Position numbers and translations under genes: made by a program. Under the pieces are notes generated by a model, which was not told where the DNA came from, ran no database searches, and saw nothing but the letters and a program-made list of their open reading frames with translations. Of a DNA stretch of 64,000 bases, positions 1 through 9,646 are shown in pieces. This DNA comes from Methyloprofundus sp. (lineage in GTDB: Bacteria; Pseudomonadota; Gammaproteobacteria; Methylococcales; Methylomonadaceae). How positions within the stretch are numbered: the stretch's first letter is position 1; every line of letters starts with the position of its first letter. The stretch lies in assembly GCA_016592635.1 (NCBI GenBank), contig AP023240.1, positions 2,769,630 to 2,833,629 on the forward strand. Direction: 5' to 3'.

Positions 1-61
1 CGCCTGATTATTTAAAGGAGCTAATACTAGTTTCGAGTTGTATAAAACTCGCCTCTTAGTT

Positions 62-637
62 TTAAGGGTTACTTACACCTTGCTCAACAACAGGCTCTGC
101 TACTAGCACAGGCATCATAGTAATCACGACATCAGTAATATCAACTAACTCACTATGCCATAGAGACGATGCGTCAATAAAACGCACAATAGAGGCATCA
201 CGATTCTGAGCAATTTGCTTGGCTAATGGTTTAACTTCATCTTTAAAATCTTGCACTAACTTTACTCTATACTGCTGAGATTTCTGCTTAGCTTGTGTTT
301 GTGCAAACTGCATTTGCTTCTGTGCTTTAAGCACAAATTCTTGTAAATTTTGCTGGGCTTGCTTGTCGTTTTTTGACTTTATTTTGCTCTTTTCTTCAAA
401 TAACTGCAGTTTTATTGTTTCTTTGAAATCTGTTAATTGCTGCTCAAGCCTAGCATTTGCCTGCTCCATTTGCTCAGCTATTATTTTATCTCTACCTGTT
501 GCTTTCGCTATTTTCGAGAGATCTAAAACCAATACTTGCGGCTTTGGCTCTACCACTAACGGTGCCTGATTATTTGCACAAGCACTTAGCAAAACCAGTA
601 AAAAACTAGCCATTATCATTCTTACAAATTTGATCAT
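62..637 (-). CDS. Skp/OmpH-like lipoprotein
   Basis: A small envelope lipoprotein with an OmpH/Skp-like helical body. With the start chosen here it is 191 residues, with a signal peptide and lipobox LLSAC (lipidated Cys about residue 20), then a charged, glutamine/lysine-rich coiled-coil region (about residues 50-130) as in Skp chaperones, and a short hydrophobic C-terminal part. An in-frame ATG lies 18 bases further upstream (655), but the AAGGA between the two ATGs makes 637 the better start. It is the last gene of a three-lipoprotein group with the LPP20-like and CsgG-like genes. A separate, ordinary skp lies next to bamA at 61983-62480, so this is a specialised paralogue. Its precise role is unknown. 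Confidence 0.75.
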   Translation of the reverse strand: MIKFVRMIMASFLLVLLSACANNQAPLVVEPKPQVLVLDLSKIAKATGRDKIIAEQMEQANARLEQQLTDFKETIKLQLFEEKSKIKSKNDKQAQQNLQEFVLKAQKQMQFAQTQAKQKSQQYRVKLVQDFKDEVKPLAKQIAQNRDASIVRFIDASSLWHSELVDITDVVITMMPVLVAEPVVEQGVSNP

Positions 638-728
638 TAATATTTTTCCTTTCATTCAATTAATAAAGATACAGTCCAAGCAACCTCATTCAGATAGTAA
701 GCGCACAAACTACTAGAGTTTTTTGCCC

Positions 729-1763
729 TTAAAGCAATTCTCCCTCTAAACCCAGCACTTGCCATAAAGTTTGCGTATTAAAGATTTTAGCAAATTTTTT
801 GATGGCTTGTCGCTGTGCCGCTTGATAATTCTTGGTTCCTTGACCTTTAATATAAAACTGTCGCCCACCTACTTGCTTACCTGACTCATAAACACTTAAG
901 TTAATAGTGTAACGCCCTATATAAAAGTCATACGCCTGACTAAGGTTTTTAGATACCGACACTTTAAGCTTAAACTTACTAGCTACATTAGCGGCCAAAA
1001 GCTGTTCCTGTGCTAAATGCCCTTTAAGCACTTCGGCCAACTGACGACTTATAGAGTTATTAGCCAGGACTTTAAATTTAATCAATTGCTTAAAGCGCTG
1101 TTTATCATTAAGCACCTGCTGTTCATATTGCAAATAATCCTGCATGATCATTTTGGGGTTAAGCACTTCAGCAATTAACATTTTTCGAAAAAAAGCAGCC
1201 AACTTTTGCTGCTCTTGACGCGCATGCTGATAACCTTGCAATATTCCCGCAGATCCAAGTTGCTGACGACCGACTTGATAATGCCTTACTTGTTGATCAA
1301 GTTCCTGTTTATAAGTAACAAATAACTTATGTTTATCCGTTTTAAGCAACACATACACCAACGTTGGTAAGGGGGCATAACTTTGCTCAACTTGGTATTG
1401 GTTAATTGCAATGGCTTTGACTTCAGTACTGATAGTTTTTTGAGTATCCTGTTTAACCAACTCATAACCGTATTTTTGTACCGTTAATGTAGAGTTAAAC
1501 TGTGCTGAGACGATCACACCCAGCTTTGCAGTTAAATCTGTTAGTGCATTTTGAATAGCAGCTTGCCGGTTTTTGCCTTCCCCAACACCGTATAGAAATT
1601 GTATCGAATCTTGTGGTACTGCATTAATCCAAGTCGGTACAATTGCCGCCTCCTCATGCTGGCGAACACGCTGCGGACTTACGGACTGACAGGCAGTGAC
1701 TAAACAGGTGAGTAAAATTAGCAGCGTTTTGATAGTGCTATACGGAATGGGTAACGAAAACAT
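729..1763 (-). CDS. LPP20-family lipoprotein
   Basis: A predicted outer-membrane lipoprotein of 344 residues. The signal peptide ends in lipobox LVTAC (Cys25). Residues about 42-130 resemble the LPP20 domain: P-x-W-I near 43-46, then YGVGEGKNRQAAIQNAL, which is typical of the family. The C-terminal half has a second alpha/beta segment I cannot assign. LPP20 proteins include flagellar FlgP and Helicobacter Lpp20, but there are no flagellar genes nearby. The gene starts 20 bases after the CsgG-like gene and is followed by a Skp-like lipoprotein, so the three are probably co-transcribed. The family call is good; the function is not known. Confidence 0.72.
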   Translation of the reverse strand: MFSLPIPYSTIKTLLILLTCLVTACQSVSPQRVRQHEEAAIVPTWINAVPQDSIQFLYGVGEGKNRQAAIQNALTDLTAKLGVIVSAQFNSTLTVQKYGYELVKQDTQKTISTEVKAIAINQYQVEQSYAPLPTLVYVLLKTDKHKLFVTYKQELDQQVRHYQVGRQQLGSAGILQGYQHARQEQQKLAAFFRKMLIAEVLNPKMIMQDYLQYEQQVLNDKQRFKQLIKFKVLANNSISRQLAEVLKGHLAQEQLLAANVASKFKLKVSVSKNLSQAYDFYIGRYTINLSVYESGKQVGGRQFYIKGQGTKNYQAAQRQAIKKFAKIFNTQTLWQVLGLEGELL

Positions 1764-1783
1764 TTATTTTGATATGACTACTG

Positions 1784-2761
1784 TTATTGCAAACGCTGCT
1801 CTATACGAATCACTGCCTGATTAATGGCATCAACAGGCTCTACCTGCAACTCATCGGCAATCTGATAATAAGTATTGGCATCATCATAAAGACCTAACGC
1901 CTCTTTAACCAAGCCTAAGTTATAGGCTGCCACATAAGATTTATAATGGGTAGATTGAAAAAGCTCAGTCAGCAATTGCTCAGCTTTTTTAACCCGGCCA
2001 GCAGCTAAATAAGTATAACTATGCTCTAGCAACTGCAGCTGTCTTTCCGTGTATTCAATATCAGGATCATCCAAGAATACAACATTCGCTATTTTATAAT
2101 TGGGCGTTAATTTATACACAAATGTACTCGCCATCTCCTTCGCTAGCCTATCCAAACCTTGCGATTTGGAAATTAAAGCATGACTATCACCAGCACATTT
2201 AGACCATGCAGCAGCCTGCTGCATGGCATCACTATAGATAATATCACCATGACTGACATCCACAATTTGTATATTTGCGCTAAGATTAATCTGCCGTTTA
2301 GTACAATTAACAGAGTAGGTTTTGGTAGATTTACATTTCTTATCTAAACATTTTTTGCGCTCTACTTGGTAATGACTATCATTTTTATCAGTAGTGACAA
2401 CTTCACCCAAAACCAAAGCTTGTGCGCCAATCAGTTCACCTAATTCAACCGAATGCTCTTCATTAAGAATGCCACTATATTGCAAGTGTTGCTCTCTAGA
2501 AATACTGGCAATATTCTTACGACTCACCACCGTAAAGTACTGCTTACCATCTAATCTTTTTTTAGCTAACAGAGCTTCAATTTTGCCGCTAAACCCATAG
2601 TTATCATGTTTAAAAGGTAAAACAGCAATACGCTTAATTGCACCTGCTCTTTCAATTTCAGCTGGCTCTAGAAACTTTACTTCAACTTTCTTAGCACAAC
2701 CTGAAAGTAAAACTGCAAAGATAATAACAAAAAAAAGTAGAGTTTTGGACTTATTGAACAT
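1784..2761 (-). CDS. CsgG/HfaB-like lipoprotein with C-terminal TPR
   Basis: A 325-residue lipoprotein with signal peptide and lipobox LLSGC (Cys22). The body (about residues 40-215) looks like a CsgG/TolB-N type domain: an RIAVLPF strand, ELGELIGAQALVLGEV, and a later segment on a represented trait such as DIIYSDAMQ. CsgG proteins form outer-membrane secretion pores, and relatives act as lipoprotein activators. The last 80 residues (YTYLAAGRVKKAEQLL, then AAYNLGLVKEALGLYDDA) read as TPR helices. A four-cysteine stretch around residues 138-153 is unusual. It is the first gene of the lipoprotein trio; AAAGG lies about 10 bases before the ATG. No curli subunit gene is visible, so a curli role is not implied. 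Confidence 0.72.
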   Translation of the reverse strand: MFNKSKTLLFFVIIFAVLLSGCAKKVEVKFLEPAEIERAGAIKRIAVLPFKHDNYGFSGKIEALLAKKRLDGKQYFTVVSRKNIASISREQHLQYSGILNEEHSVELGELIGAQALVLGEVVTTDKNDSHYQVERKKCLDKKCKSTKTYSVNCTKRQINLSANIQIVDVSHGDIIYSDAMQQAAAWSKCAGDSHALISKSQGLDRLAKEMASTFVYKLTPNYKIANVVFLDDPDIEYTERQLQLLEHSYTYLAAGRVKKAEQLLTELFQSTHYKSYVAAYNLGLVKEALGLYDDANTYYQIADELQVEPVDAINQAVIRIEQRLQ

Positions 2762-2943
2762 GGAGTTAAAACCTTTTAAGAGCTGCTACAGGCAGCAGGA
2801 ACGGTTTTTGAGGACAAGGCACGGACAGAAAAGTACCTGCTTTCTAAATACAGGAGCAAACTATCTAGCAAAAAAAGATAGCCTACAGAAACTCACTGCT
2901 ATTAAGTTAAGGGGATATATCTATAAAATACAAGGCATTACAC

Positions 2944-3062
2944 CGTAGGCTGGGTTAGGTTTTGTTGCGTAGCAATAAAAATGTAACCCAACATCTCTGG
3001 ATACGCATAAAATGCTGGGTTACGTTTGCCGCGCTACGCTTGCAAATCTAACCCAGCCTACG
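2944..3062. repeat. REP/MITE-like inverted repeat, family 1 (GTAGGCTGGGTTAG)
   Basis: A 119-base element bounded by a perfect 15-base inverted repeat (CGTAGGCTGGGTTAG and its complement). An inner TGTAACCCA faces TGGGTTACG. The same ends flank the transposase remnant at 15141-15800, so this is a non-autonomous copy of that family. The rest of the 353-base gene-free stretch (2762-3114) shows no open frame or RNA I can support. Confidence 0.85.
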
Positions 3063-3114
3063 CTGTAAAGCCATTGTTTATTAATAGCTTTTTCTTAAGT
3101 AAGTGCGAAATATA

Positions 3115-3848
<734 letters not shown>

Positions 3849-4069
3849 ACTCTATTCAAAAAGGGACTGCATCAAATAATGCACAGCCGAGCATTATACC
3901 TGTGCCTTAAATAGCTTGCGATAATTTTTTTATACCCATAATTGCAAACTAAGAAGAAAATACCCCAGCTAATCTTAATACCTGAAGTAAACATGCCAAA
4001 GCCAAAAGTTTTCCTGATTACGTGCAACTCTCAGTCATAGCAAAATAAAACTTGAAACATCAATGCGTT

Positions 4070-4106
4070 AAAAAAACCGTCATTCCCGAAGTCTTTTATC
4101 GGGAAT
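4070..4106 (-). terminator. Probable terminator after rsmD, built from a CATTCCCG repeat
   Basis: Read on the minus strand, an 8-base-pair stem (ATTCCCGA/TCGGGAAT, 4082-4106) is followed after four bases (ACGG) by a run of seven T (4076-4070). It lies seven bases past the rsmD stop. The stem sequence also occurs in the longer repeat at 11929-12025, so a mobile repeat seems to serve as terminator here. Confidence 0.6.
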
Positions 4107-4112
4107 CTTTAC

Positions 4113-4664
4113 TTACAAACGTGCAAATAAATAATAAGCCACTTCCCCAGCAGTTTTTTGCTTAAGCAACTCCCAATTGTTAGGCATATCGACTAATGTT
4201 AAATGACGCTCGGCTTCGATATAGATTTTTGCATGCGGTTTAAGCCATAGTTTTTCTTCCAACCAATTAGCCGTTTGCTCAACCAAGTCTTTAGCAAAGG
4301 GAGGGTCTAAAAAAACCAAACCAAACTGCTCAGCATCGCCTGCCAAATAGCGAAATGCCTCTTGCTGCACGATTTGCACTTGTTCAGCTTTTAATAGCTC
4401 GGTATTCGCTTTTAATTGTCGACAAATCTGGGCATTATTATCCACTTGCACAACTCGCTTAGCACCTCTAGACGCAGCCTCCAAGCCTAACGCACCACTG
4501 CCTGCATATAAATCCAAACATTGGCTGGCGACTATATCATATTGCAACCAGTTAAAAAGTGTCTCTCTTACTCTCACTGGTGTAGGACGTAATCCTGCCA
4601 CATCTGGAAAACTAATATTACGCCCGCGCCACTCGCCGCCAATAATTTTGACCTTATTACTCAC
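4113..4664 (-). CDS. rsmD: 16S rRNA (guanine966-N2)-methyltransferase RsmD
   Basis: RsmD methylates G966 of 16S rRNA using SAM. The 183-residue protein opens with KIIGGEWRGRNISF, which is typical of the family. It then shows the Rossmann SAM loop DLYAGSGALGLEAASRG (about residues 51-67) and the catalytic motif DPPF (about 120-123). Length is standard. The start codon overlaps the stop of the upstream M16 gene (shared base 4664), so translation is probably coupled. The M16-M16-rsmD order is common in gammaproteobacteria. Confidence 0.95.
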   Translation of the reverse strand: MSNKVKIIGGEWRGRNISFPDVAGLRPTPVRVRETLFNWLQYDIVASQCLDLYAGSGALGLEAASRGAKRVVQVDNNAQICRQLKANTELLKAEQVQIVQQEAFRYLAGDAEQFGLVFLDPPFAKDLVEQTANWLEEKLWLKPHAKIYIEAERHLTLVDMPNNWELLKQKTAGEVAYYLFARL

Positions 4665-5962
4665 TACTTGCCCCCGACACTAATAATTTGTAATAACTCA
4701 GGATTTACCCGACGCTGAAAAGCTTCTTGTATTTGCGCGAGAGTTACTTTAGCAACCTGCGCTTGAAAGGTATCCAGGTAATCCAATGGCAACTGATAAA
4801 AAGCAATCATCGCAATATAATTTAATAACTTTCTATTATTATCAAAACGCAACACAAAACCACCTGTTAGGTTCTTTTTAGCGGCATCTAACTCTTCTTG
4901 ACTAGGCCCCTTTTGAATAAATTTATGCAATGTCTGTTTTAAAACAGTAATTGCCAAATCACTTTGTTTATTTTGGGTCTGTAAACCCAGCGTAAAAGGT
5001 CCTGCCTGTGCTAATGGCGAGAAATAACTATAAGCACTGTATGCCAAGCCACGCTTTTCTCTTATTTCATCAAATAATCTGGAGACCAAGCCTCCACCGC
5101 CCAAAATATAATTCCCCACATACAATGGGAAATAATCAGCATCCCTTCTGGATAGCACAGGCAGACCTGCCAAAACATGTGTTTGCGTTGAAGTAAAGTC
5201 AATATGTAAAGTTTTACCAGCCTGCAACGCCGGCACTTTTGCCAATGCTTTCGCTTTATACCCCTGCTTTAATTTGGCAAATAAATTTTCAGCCAGTTGC
5301 TGTGCTTGTACTTTTGGGATGTCGCCAACCAGTACTAATATGGCATTTTGGGTCACATAATATTGCTGATAAAAACGTTGCACATCTGCCAAGCTTATCG
5401 CTGCCACTGATTGCCGAGTACCTTCTTTTAAATGTGCATAGGGATGCTGACCATATAAAGCTTGATAAAACGTTTTTTTAGCTATGAAATTGGGGCGCTC
5501 TTGCTGTTGTTGCAGTTCAATCAACACTTGATCCTTAATGCGTTGAAATTCATCTGCAGCAAAACTTGGCTGGGTGGCAACTTGCTGAAAAGTAGTGAAT
5601 GCCTGCTTAAACAGATCAGCTTGTGTCAAAGTGCGCAAACCTAACCAAGCATAATCCTGGTTCAGATCATAACTAAAACGTGCGCCCACATCATCAAACT
5701 GCTGTGCTAATTGATCCGCATTCCAATGACCAGCACCTGTTTCTATTAAACGCGTCGTTAATGCTGCCAAGCCCTGTTGCTGACCATCACGAGCACTACC
5801 AGCCGCAAACACCAAACGCATATCCAGCATCGGTAAACCTGTGCTTTGCACAAAATACACCCGCCCACCTTGCGAAGTCTGCCAATACTGAATAGGAGCG
5901 GCAGCAAAAGCCTGCATTGAACAAAGCCCTAATAAAATAATAAACCATTGCTTAATGTACAT
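4664..5962 (-). CDS. M16 peptidase-like protein, non-catalytic partner
   Basis: A 432-residue periplasmic protein with a signal peptide (MYIKQWFIILLGLCSMQAFA). It has the two-lobed M16 (insulinase/pitrilysin) fold: the first half includes GLAALTTRLIETGAGHW, where active members carry HxxEH, so the zinc site is missing. The C-terminal lobe keeps the R/Y segment IREKRGLAYSAYSYFSPL (about residues 305-322). Such proteins pair with a catalytic M16 subunit. Here that partner (5952-7298) lies directly upstream with an 11-base overlap, implying a heterodimer. Confidence 0.9.
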   Translation of the reverse strand: MYIKQWFIILLGLCSMQAFAAAPIQYWQTSQGGRVYFVQSTGLPMLDMRLVFAAGSARDGQQQGLAALTTRLIETGAGHWNADQLAQQFDDVGARFSYDLNQDYAWLGLRTLTQADLFKQAFTTFQQVATQPSFAADEFQRIKDQVLIELQQQQERPNFIAKKTFYQALYGQHPYAHLKEGTRQSVAAISLADVQRFYQQYYVTQNAILVLVGDIPKVQAQQLAENLFAKLKQGYKAKALAKVPALQAGKTLHIDFTSTQTHVLAGLPVLSRRDADYFPLYVGNYILGGGGLVSRLFDEIREKRGLAYSAYSYFSPLAQAGPFTLGLQTQNKQSDLAITVLKQTLHKFIQKGPSQEELDAAKKNLTGGFVLRFDNNRKLLNYIAMIAFYQLPLDYLDTFQAQVAKVTLAQIQEAFQRRVNPELLQIISVGGK

Positions 5963-7298
5963 GTTGTGCTCCTGCTTGGCTATTAGCCAACATACTTTGT
6001 GGCTCTAAATAAGCGATACTTAACTGCGACTCAATTAAATATTTACTGGCTACCTGCCGTACTTGTTCAGCCGTGACTTGATTAATTTTCTGCCGATATT
6101 GTGTAGAGGTTTGCCAACCTAAGCCTACCGTTTCTGCCATACCCAATTTCATTGCTTGATAAAATAATGAATCTTGCTCATACACCGAACTTGCCAAAAC
6201 TTGCGCTTTAACACGCGCTAATTCAGAGCGGCTAATTAAATCCCTTTGTAAACTGCGAATTTCTGCTTTTAAAGCCAACTCCATATCTAATAATGTTTTA
6301 CCTTTAACAGGCGTTGCCTCAAATAAGAATAACTCCTCTAAGCGCCCACCCAAATCATAACCAGCACCCACTGAAGTCGCAATTTGTTGCCCACGTTGCA
6401 AACGTGCTGGTAAGCGCGCACTATCACCACCATCTAATACTGCTGCCAATACATCTAATGCATAAGCTTCCCAAGCATCAGCCACCGTATTTAAACTGGG
6501 TACTTTATAGCCCATTAAAATATAAGGCACTTTCGCAAGTAATTGCACACTCATGCGCCGCACGCCAACTTGCGGCATTTCTACTTGTGGTTTTAAAGCT
6601 TGCACAGGTCTTTGCGGAATCGCGGCGAAATATTGCTTAGCTAATTGCATGACCTCTGCTGTCTGCACATCGCCTACTACTACCAAGGTAGTATTACTAG
6701 GTGTATACCAGCGTTGATACCATTGCTGCAAATCCGCTACTTGATAATTTTCTATATCAATCGGCCACCCTATTACTGGGTTTTTATAAGGTGAGCTGAT
6801 ATAAGCCATTGCCATCAAATACTCCTGCAATTTTGCACGCGGATTATCTTCCGTGCGCATCCGCCGTTCTTCCATGACCACTTGCAGTTCTTTTTTTAGT
6901 TCTTCTGCGAGCAAATGCAAGTGTTGCATTCGATCCGCTTCCAGCTCAAAACTGATTGCCAAGCGGGACTTTTCCAGCGTTTGAAAATATGCGGTATAAT
7001 CACGCCCAGTAAATGCATTTTCCCTGCCGCCGTTTTCTGCAATAATTTTAGAAAACTCGCCTGCAGGGTGCTGGTCAGTGCCCTTAAACATCATATGTTC
7101 CAACATATGAGAGATACCGGTAACACCTGCTGGCTCATAACTAGAGCCAACTTTATACCAGATTTGAGCAACCACGACGGGGGATCGATGTTGTTCTTTA
7201 ACTAAGACTTTTAGCCCATTTGCCAAAATATGCTCATGGACTTCAGTAGCCTGCACACTGCATGCAAAAAATAACCCTAAAAAGAGACGCGCTAACAT
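5952..7298 (-). CDS. M16 family zinc metallopeptidase (catalytic)
   Basis: A 448-residue secreted peptidase. After a short signal peptide (LARLFLGLFFACSVQA) it has the inverted zinc motif HMLEH (HxxEH, about residues 64-68) within GISHMLEHMMFKGT, and further downstream ELEADRMQHL, which provides the third glutamate ligand region. It presumably degrades short peptides in the periplasm together with the non-catalytic homologue that overlaps its 3' end by 11 bases. Family and activity type are clear; substrate is not. Confidence 0.93.
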   Translation of the reverse strand: MLARLFLGLFFACSVQATEVHEHILANGLKVLVKEQHRSPVVVAQIWYKVGSSYEPAGVTGISHMLEHMMFKGTDQHPAGEFSKIIAENGGRENAFTGRDYTAYFQTLEKSRLAISFELEADRMQHLHLLAEELKKELQVVMEERRMRTEDNPRAKLQEYLMAMAYISSPYKNPVIGWPIDIENYQVADLQQWYQRWYTPSNTTLVVVGDVQTAEVMQLAKQYFAAIPQRPVQALKPQVEMPQVGVRRMSVQLLAKVPYILMGYKVPSLNTVADAWEAYALDVLAAVLDGGDSARLPARLQRGQQIATSVGAGYDLGGRLEELFLFEATPVKGKTLLDMELALKAEIRSLQRDLISRSELARVKAQVLASSVYEQDSLFYQAMKLGMAETVGLGWQTSTQYRQKINQVTAEQVRQVASKYLIESQLSIAYLEPQSMLANSQAGAQHVH

Positions 7299-7417
7299 TT
7301 ATACCTTCTCTAAATAATAAGCAGTGAGAGTTCCATCAAACTCACTCCTAAACGATAAAATATCTTTTAAAGGTTCATTTTATCCCAGATATAAAATTAA
7401 AATTTACAAATCAAGTA

Positions 7418-8305
7418 ATGACTAACGAAATAAGCACTTTATCCTGGAAAAACTACCTAGAACTCTGCAAACCAAAAGTAGTGGCATTGCTGGTTTTTAC
7501 TGCCAATGTTGGCATGTTACTTGCCGTCCCAGGTATACCGCCAATCGCACTGTTTATTTATGCAACATTGGGTATCGGTATGGCATCCGCGTCAGCTGCG
7601 GCGATCAATCATTTTATTGACCAAAAAGCCGATGCAGAAATGGCGCGCACCAAAAATCGTCCCTTGCCACAGGGAGAGCTTAATTCAACTAATGTCCTGA
7701 CCTTTGCAGCGATATTAGGCATTATTGCCATGTTGATCCTGGTTTTTCTAGTCAACACACTCACAGCAGTGCTTACTTTTTTATCCTTAATTGGCTATGC
7801 CGTTATTTATACCGTGTACCTAAAACGCATGACCCCGCAGAATATTGTGATTGGTGGTGCAGCAGGTGCAGCGCCTCCCGTATTAGGTTGGTGTGCTATG
7901 ACTGGCGAAGTACACCCTTATGCCTTGCTACTATTTCTATTGATTTATGTTTGGACCCCACCCCACTTCTGGGCACTCGCTATTGCCAGACGTGATGAAT
8001 ATGCAAAAGTGAATATTCCAATGCTACCAGTAACTCATGGAACGGAATTTACGCGTTTACATATTTTGCTCTATACCATCTTGTTATTTATTGTCACCCT
8101 GCTTCCTTACCTAACAGGCATGAGCGGCTTAATTTACTTAATACCTGGGGCATTACTCAGTTTGGGCTTTATTTATTTTGCAATCAAAATGATGCGCACC
8201 AAAACCGACAAAACAGCCATGCAAACTTTCGGCTACTCCATTGTCTATTTAATGCTGATTTTTGCGTTATTATTAGTTGATCACTATTATAAATTTACGT
8301 TTTAA
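7418..8305 (+). CDS. cyoE: Protoheme IX farnesyltransferase
   Basis: Heme O synthase (CyoE/CtaB), an inner-membrane UbiA-type prenyltransferase that adds farnesyl to heme b for the terminal oxidase. The 295-residue protein starts with the family signature YLELCKPKVVALLVFTA. It carries the prenyl-diphosphate-binding aspartate region FIDQKADAEMARTKNRPLP (about residues 66-84) and the second conserved loop YVWTPPHFWALAI (about 177-189). About eight or nine membrane segments are visible. It is alone on the plus strand, divergent from the M16 genes. No oxidase genes are in the window. Confidence 0.96.
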   Translation: MTNEISTLSWKNYLELCKPKVVALLVFTANVGMLLAVPGIPPIALFIYATLGIGMASASAAAINHFIDQKADAEMARTKNRPLPQGELNSTNVLTFAAILGIIAMLILVFLVNTLTAVLTFLSLIGYAVIYTVYLKRMTPQNIVIGGAAGAAPPVLGWCAMTGEVHPYALLLFLLIYVWTPPHFWALAIARRDEYAKVNIPMLPVTHGTEFTRLHILLYTILLFIVTLLPYLTGMSGLIYLIPGALLSLGFIYFAIKMMRTKTDKTAMQTFGYSIVYLMLIFALLLVDHYYKFTF

Positions 8306-8577
8306 ATATTATGCTCATTTGAATAATCACGCACATACTGCTTAACAAAGATTGCAATAGACTGACTATGCATCAGGTAATGCCTAAACAAACTATTAAT
8401 CGTCACAGGCGTCAAAAAAACATAGACACCGACACCTGTGCGTGAGGTAAATTCAGCACTTAATGTTTCAATAAAGGCAAGACGACTTACCTCAACGGTA
8501 TTATATTCAGCTACTGTCCTCATTTTAATCACCACTGCGTTACTTAATTTCATTATTCTCATAAATAAAATAAGCAT
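8302..8577 (-). CDS. Hypothetical protein, 91 residues
   Basis: An open frame of 91 codons, tail-to-tail with cyoE (4-base overlap). I do not recognise it. The first nine codons are hydrophobic; an internal ATG (MKLSNAVV, 8550) is preceded by GAGA and may be the true start. The body (TVAEYNTVEVSRLAFIETLSAEF) looks amphipathic and protein-like, with a mixed hydrophobic C-terminal half, but there is no signal peptide or clear domain. It could be a chance frame; it is kept because it fills an otherwise empty gap between cyoE and the oxidoreductase gene. Confidence 0.35.
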   Translation of the reverse strand: MLILFMRIMKLSNAVVIKMRTVAEYNTVEVSRLAFIETLSAEFTSRTGVGVYVFLTPVTINSLFRHYLMHSQSIAIFVKQYVRDYSNEHNI

Positions 8578-8610
8578 ATTTCACGCCAGCTTTAAAATAG
8601 AAGCATGTAA

Positions 8611-9603
8611 CTACATTTCTAAAACAATTTTTCCTGTACAGTGTCCCTGCTCAATAGTGACATGTGCCTGCTGCACCTCTTGTAATGGCAAAGTTTGCGC
8701 AACATGTATCTGCAACTCCCCCACATCAATCAGCTGAGCACATTGCTTTAATATGGCAATATGCTGATCGCGAGCGGCATCTAACTGCCGTAATATTGGC
8801 GTTAACATTAACTCAAAAGAAATTTGCAAGTTACGCAGTCTTGCTTCTGCCAAATTTACTTTCCCAGGGTCTAATAAAGTCACTATGCGTCCAAAATATG
8901 ACGTTAACGCAATACTTTGCACAAATACATCGCCACCCACGGTATCAAACACTAAATCCACACCCTGACTAGCCGTTATTTGGTCAACTCTTTCCAATAC
9001 ATCTTCCTGAGTATAAATAATAACTTCATCAGCTCCCCAAGACTTTACCAACTCAGATTTTTGCTGATTACTCACGGTTGTAATAACTCGCGCACCCTTT
9101 ATTTTTGCCAATTGAATCGCTACATGCCCAACACCACCAGCCCCAGCATGAATAAGCACTGTCTCACCAGTCTGCAAAGCACCGCGTTCAAATAATGCTC
9201 CCCATGCAGTAATCAGCACTAATGGCGCCGCTGCCGCAGTAACATAAGAACAAGTTTTAGGCATATGCACCACCCAGCGTGCATCAATCACTGTATATTC
9301 TGCATAATTACCTTGTTCTGCTCCCAAACCGCCATGACAAGCCCAAACTTTATCACCCACGGCAAACTGGCTCACATTAGCACCCACTGCAACTACTTCA
9401 CCAGCCATATCACAACCCAGTACAGCAGGTAAGCGATCAGGAAAAAACATCGCCATTTTACGTACTTTAGTATCTATCGGATTAATACCTGCAGCCTTTA
9501 TGCTTATCTTTACCTGATTAGGGTCACTTATTTCAGGTTCAGGTATGCTCTGTACCTCCAAAACATCGGGTCCACCTGCCTTTACCATTACCACTGCTTG
9601 CAT
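8611..9603 (-). CDS. Quinone oxidoreductase-like MDR protein
   Basis: A 330-residue medium-chain dehydrogenase/reductase. The N-terminal GroES-like domain contains AAGINPIDTKVR and GCDMAGEV. The nucleotide-binding Rossmann fold follows with HAGAGGVGHVAIQLAK (about residues 152-167). The structural-zinc cysteine cluster of true alcohol dehydrogenases is absent, so it belongs to the zinc-free quinone oxidoreductase/zeta-crystallin group, which uses NADPH. It is a single gene with its own start, about 40 bases from the next gene. Substrate cannot be inferred. Confidence 0.88.
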   Translation of the reverse strand: MQAVVMVKAGGPDVLEVQSIPEPEISDPNQVKISIKAAGINPIDTKVRKMAMFFPDRLPAVLGCDMAGEVVAVGANVSQFAVGDKVWACHGGLGAEQGNYAEYTVIDARWVVHMPKTCSYVTAAAAPLVLITAWGALFERGALQTGETVLIHAGAGGVGHVAIQLAKIKGARVITTVSNQQKSELVKSWGADEVIIYTQEDVLERVDQITASQGVDLVFDTVGGDVFVQSIALTSYFGRIVTLLDPGKVNLAEARLRNLQISFELMLTPILRQLDAARDQHIAILKQCAQLIDVGELQIHVAQTLPLQEVQQAHVTIEQGHCTGKIVLEM

Positions 9604-9646
9604 TATTTTCCACTATCAATTAAATTAAAAAATCTACTTTACGATT

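Noticed and set aside
2745..2948. Open frame of 67 codons on the plus strand before the first repeat
   Set aside because: No ribosome site, and it runs through the start of the CsgG-like gene and into a repeat element; composition is not protein-like.
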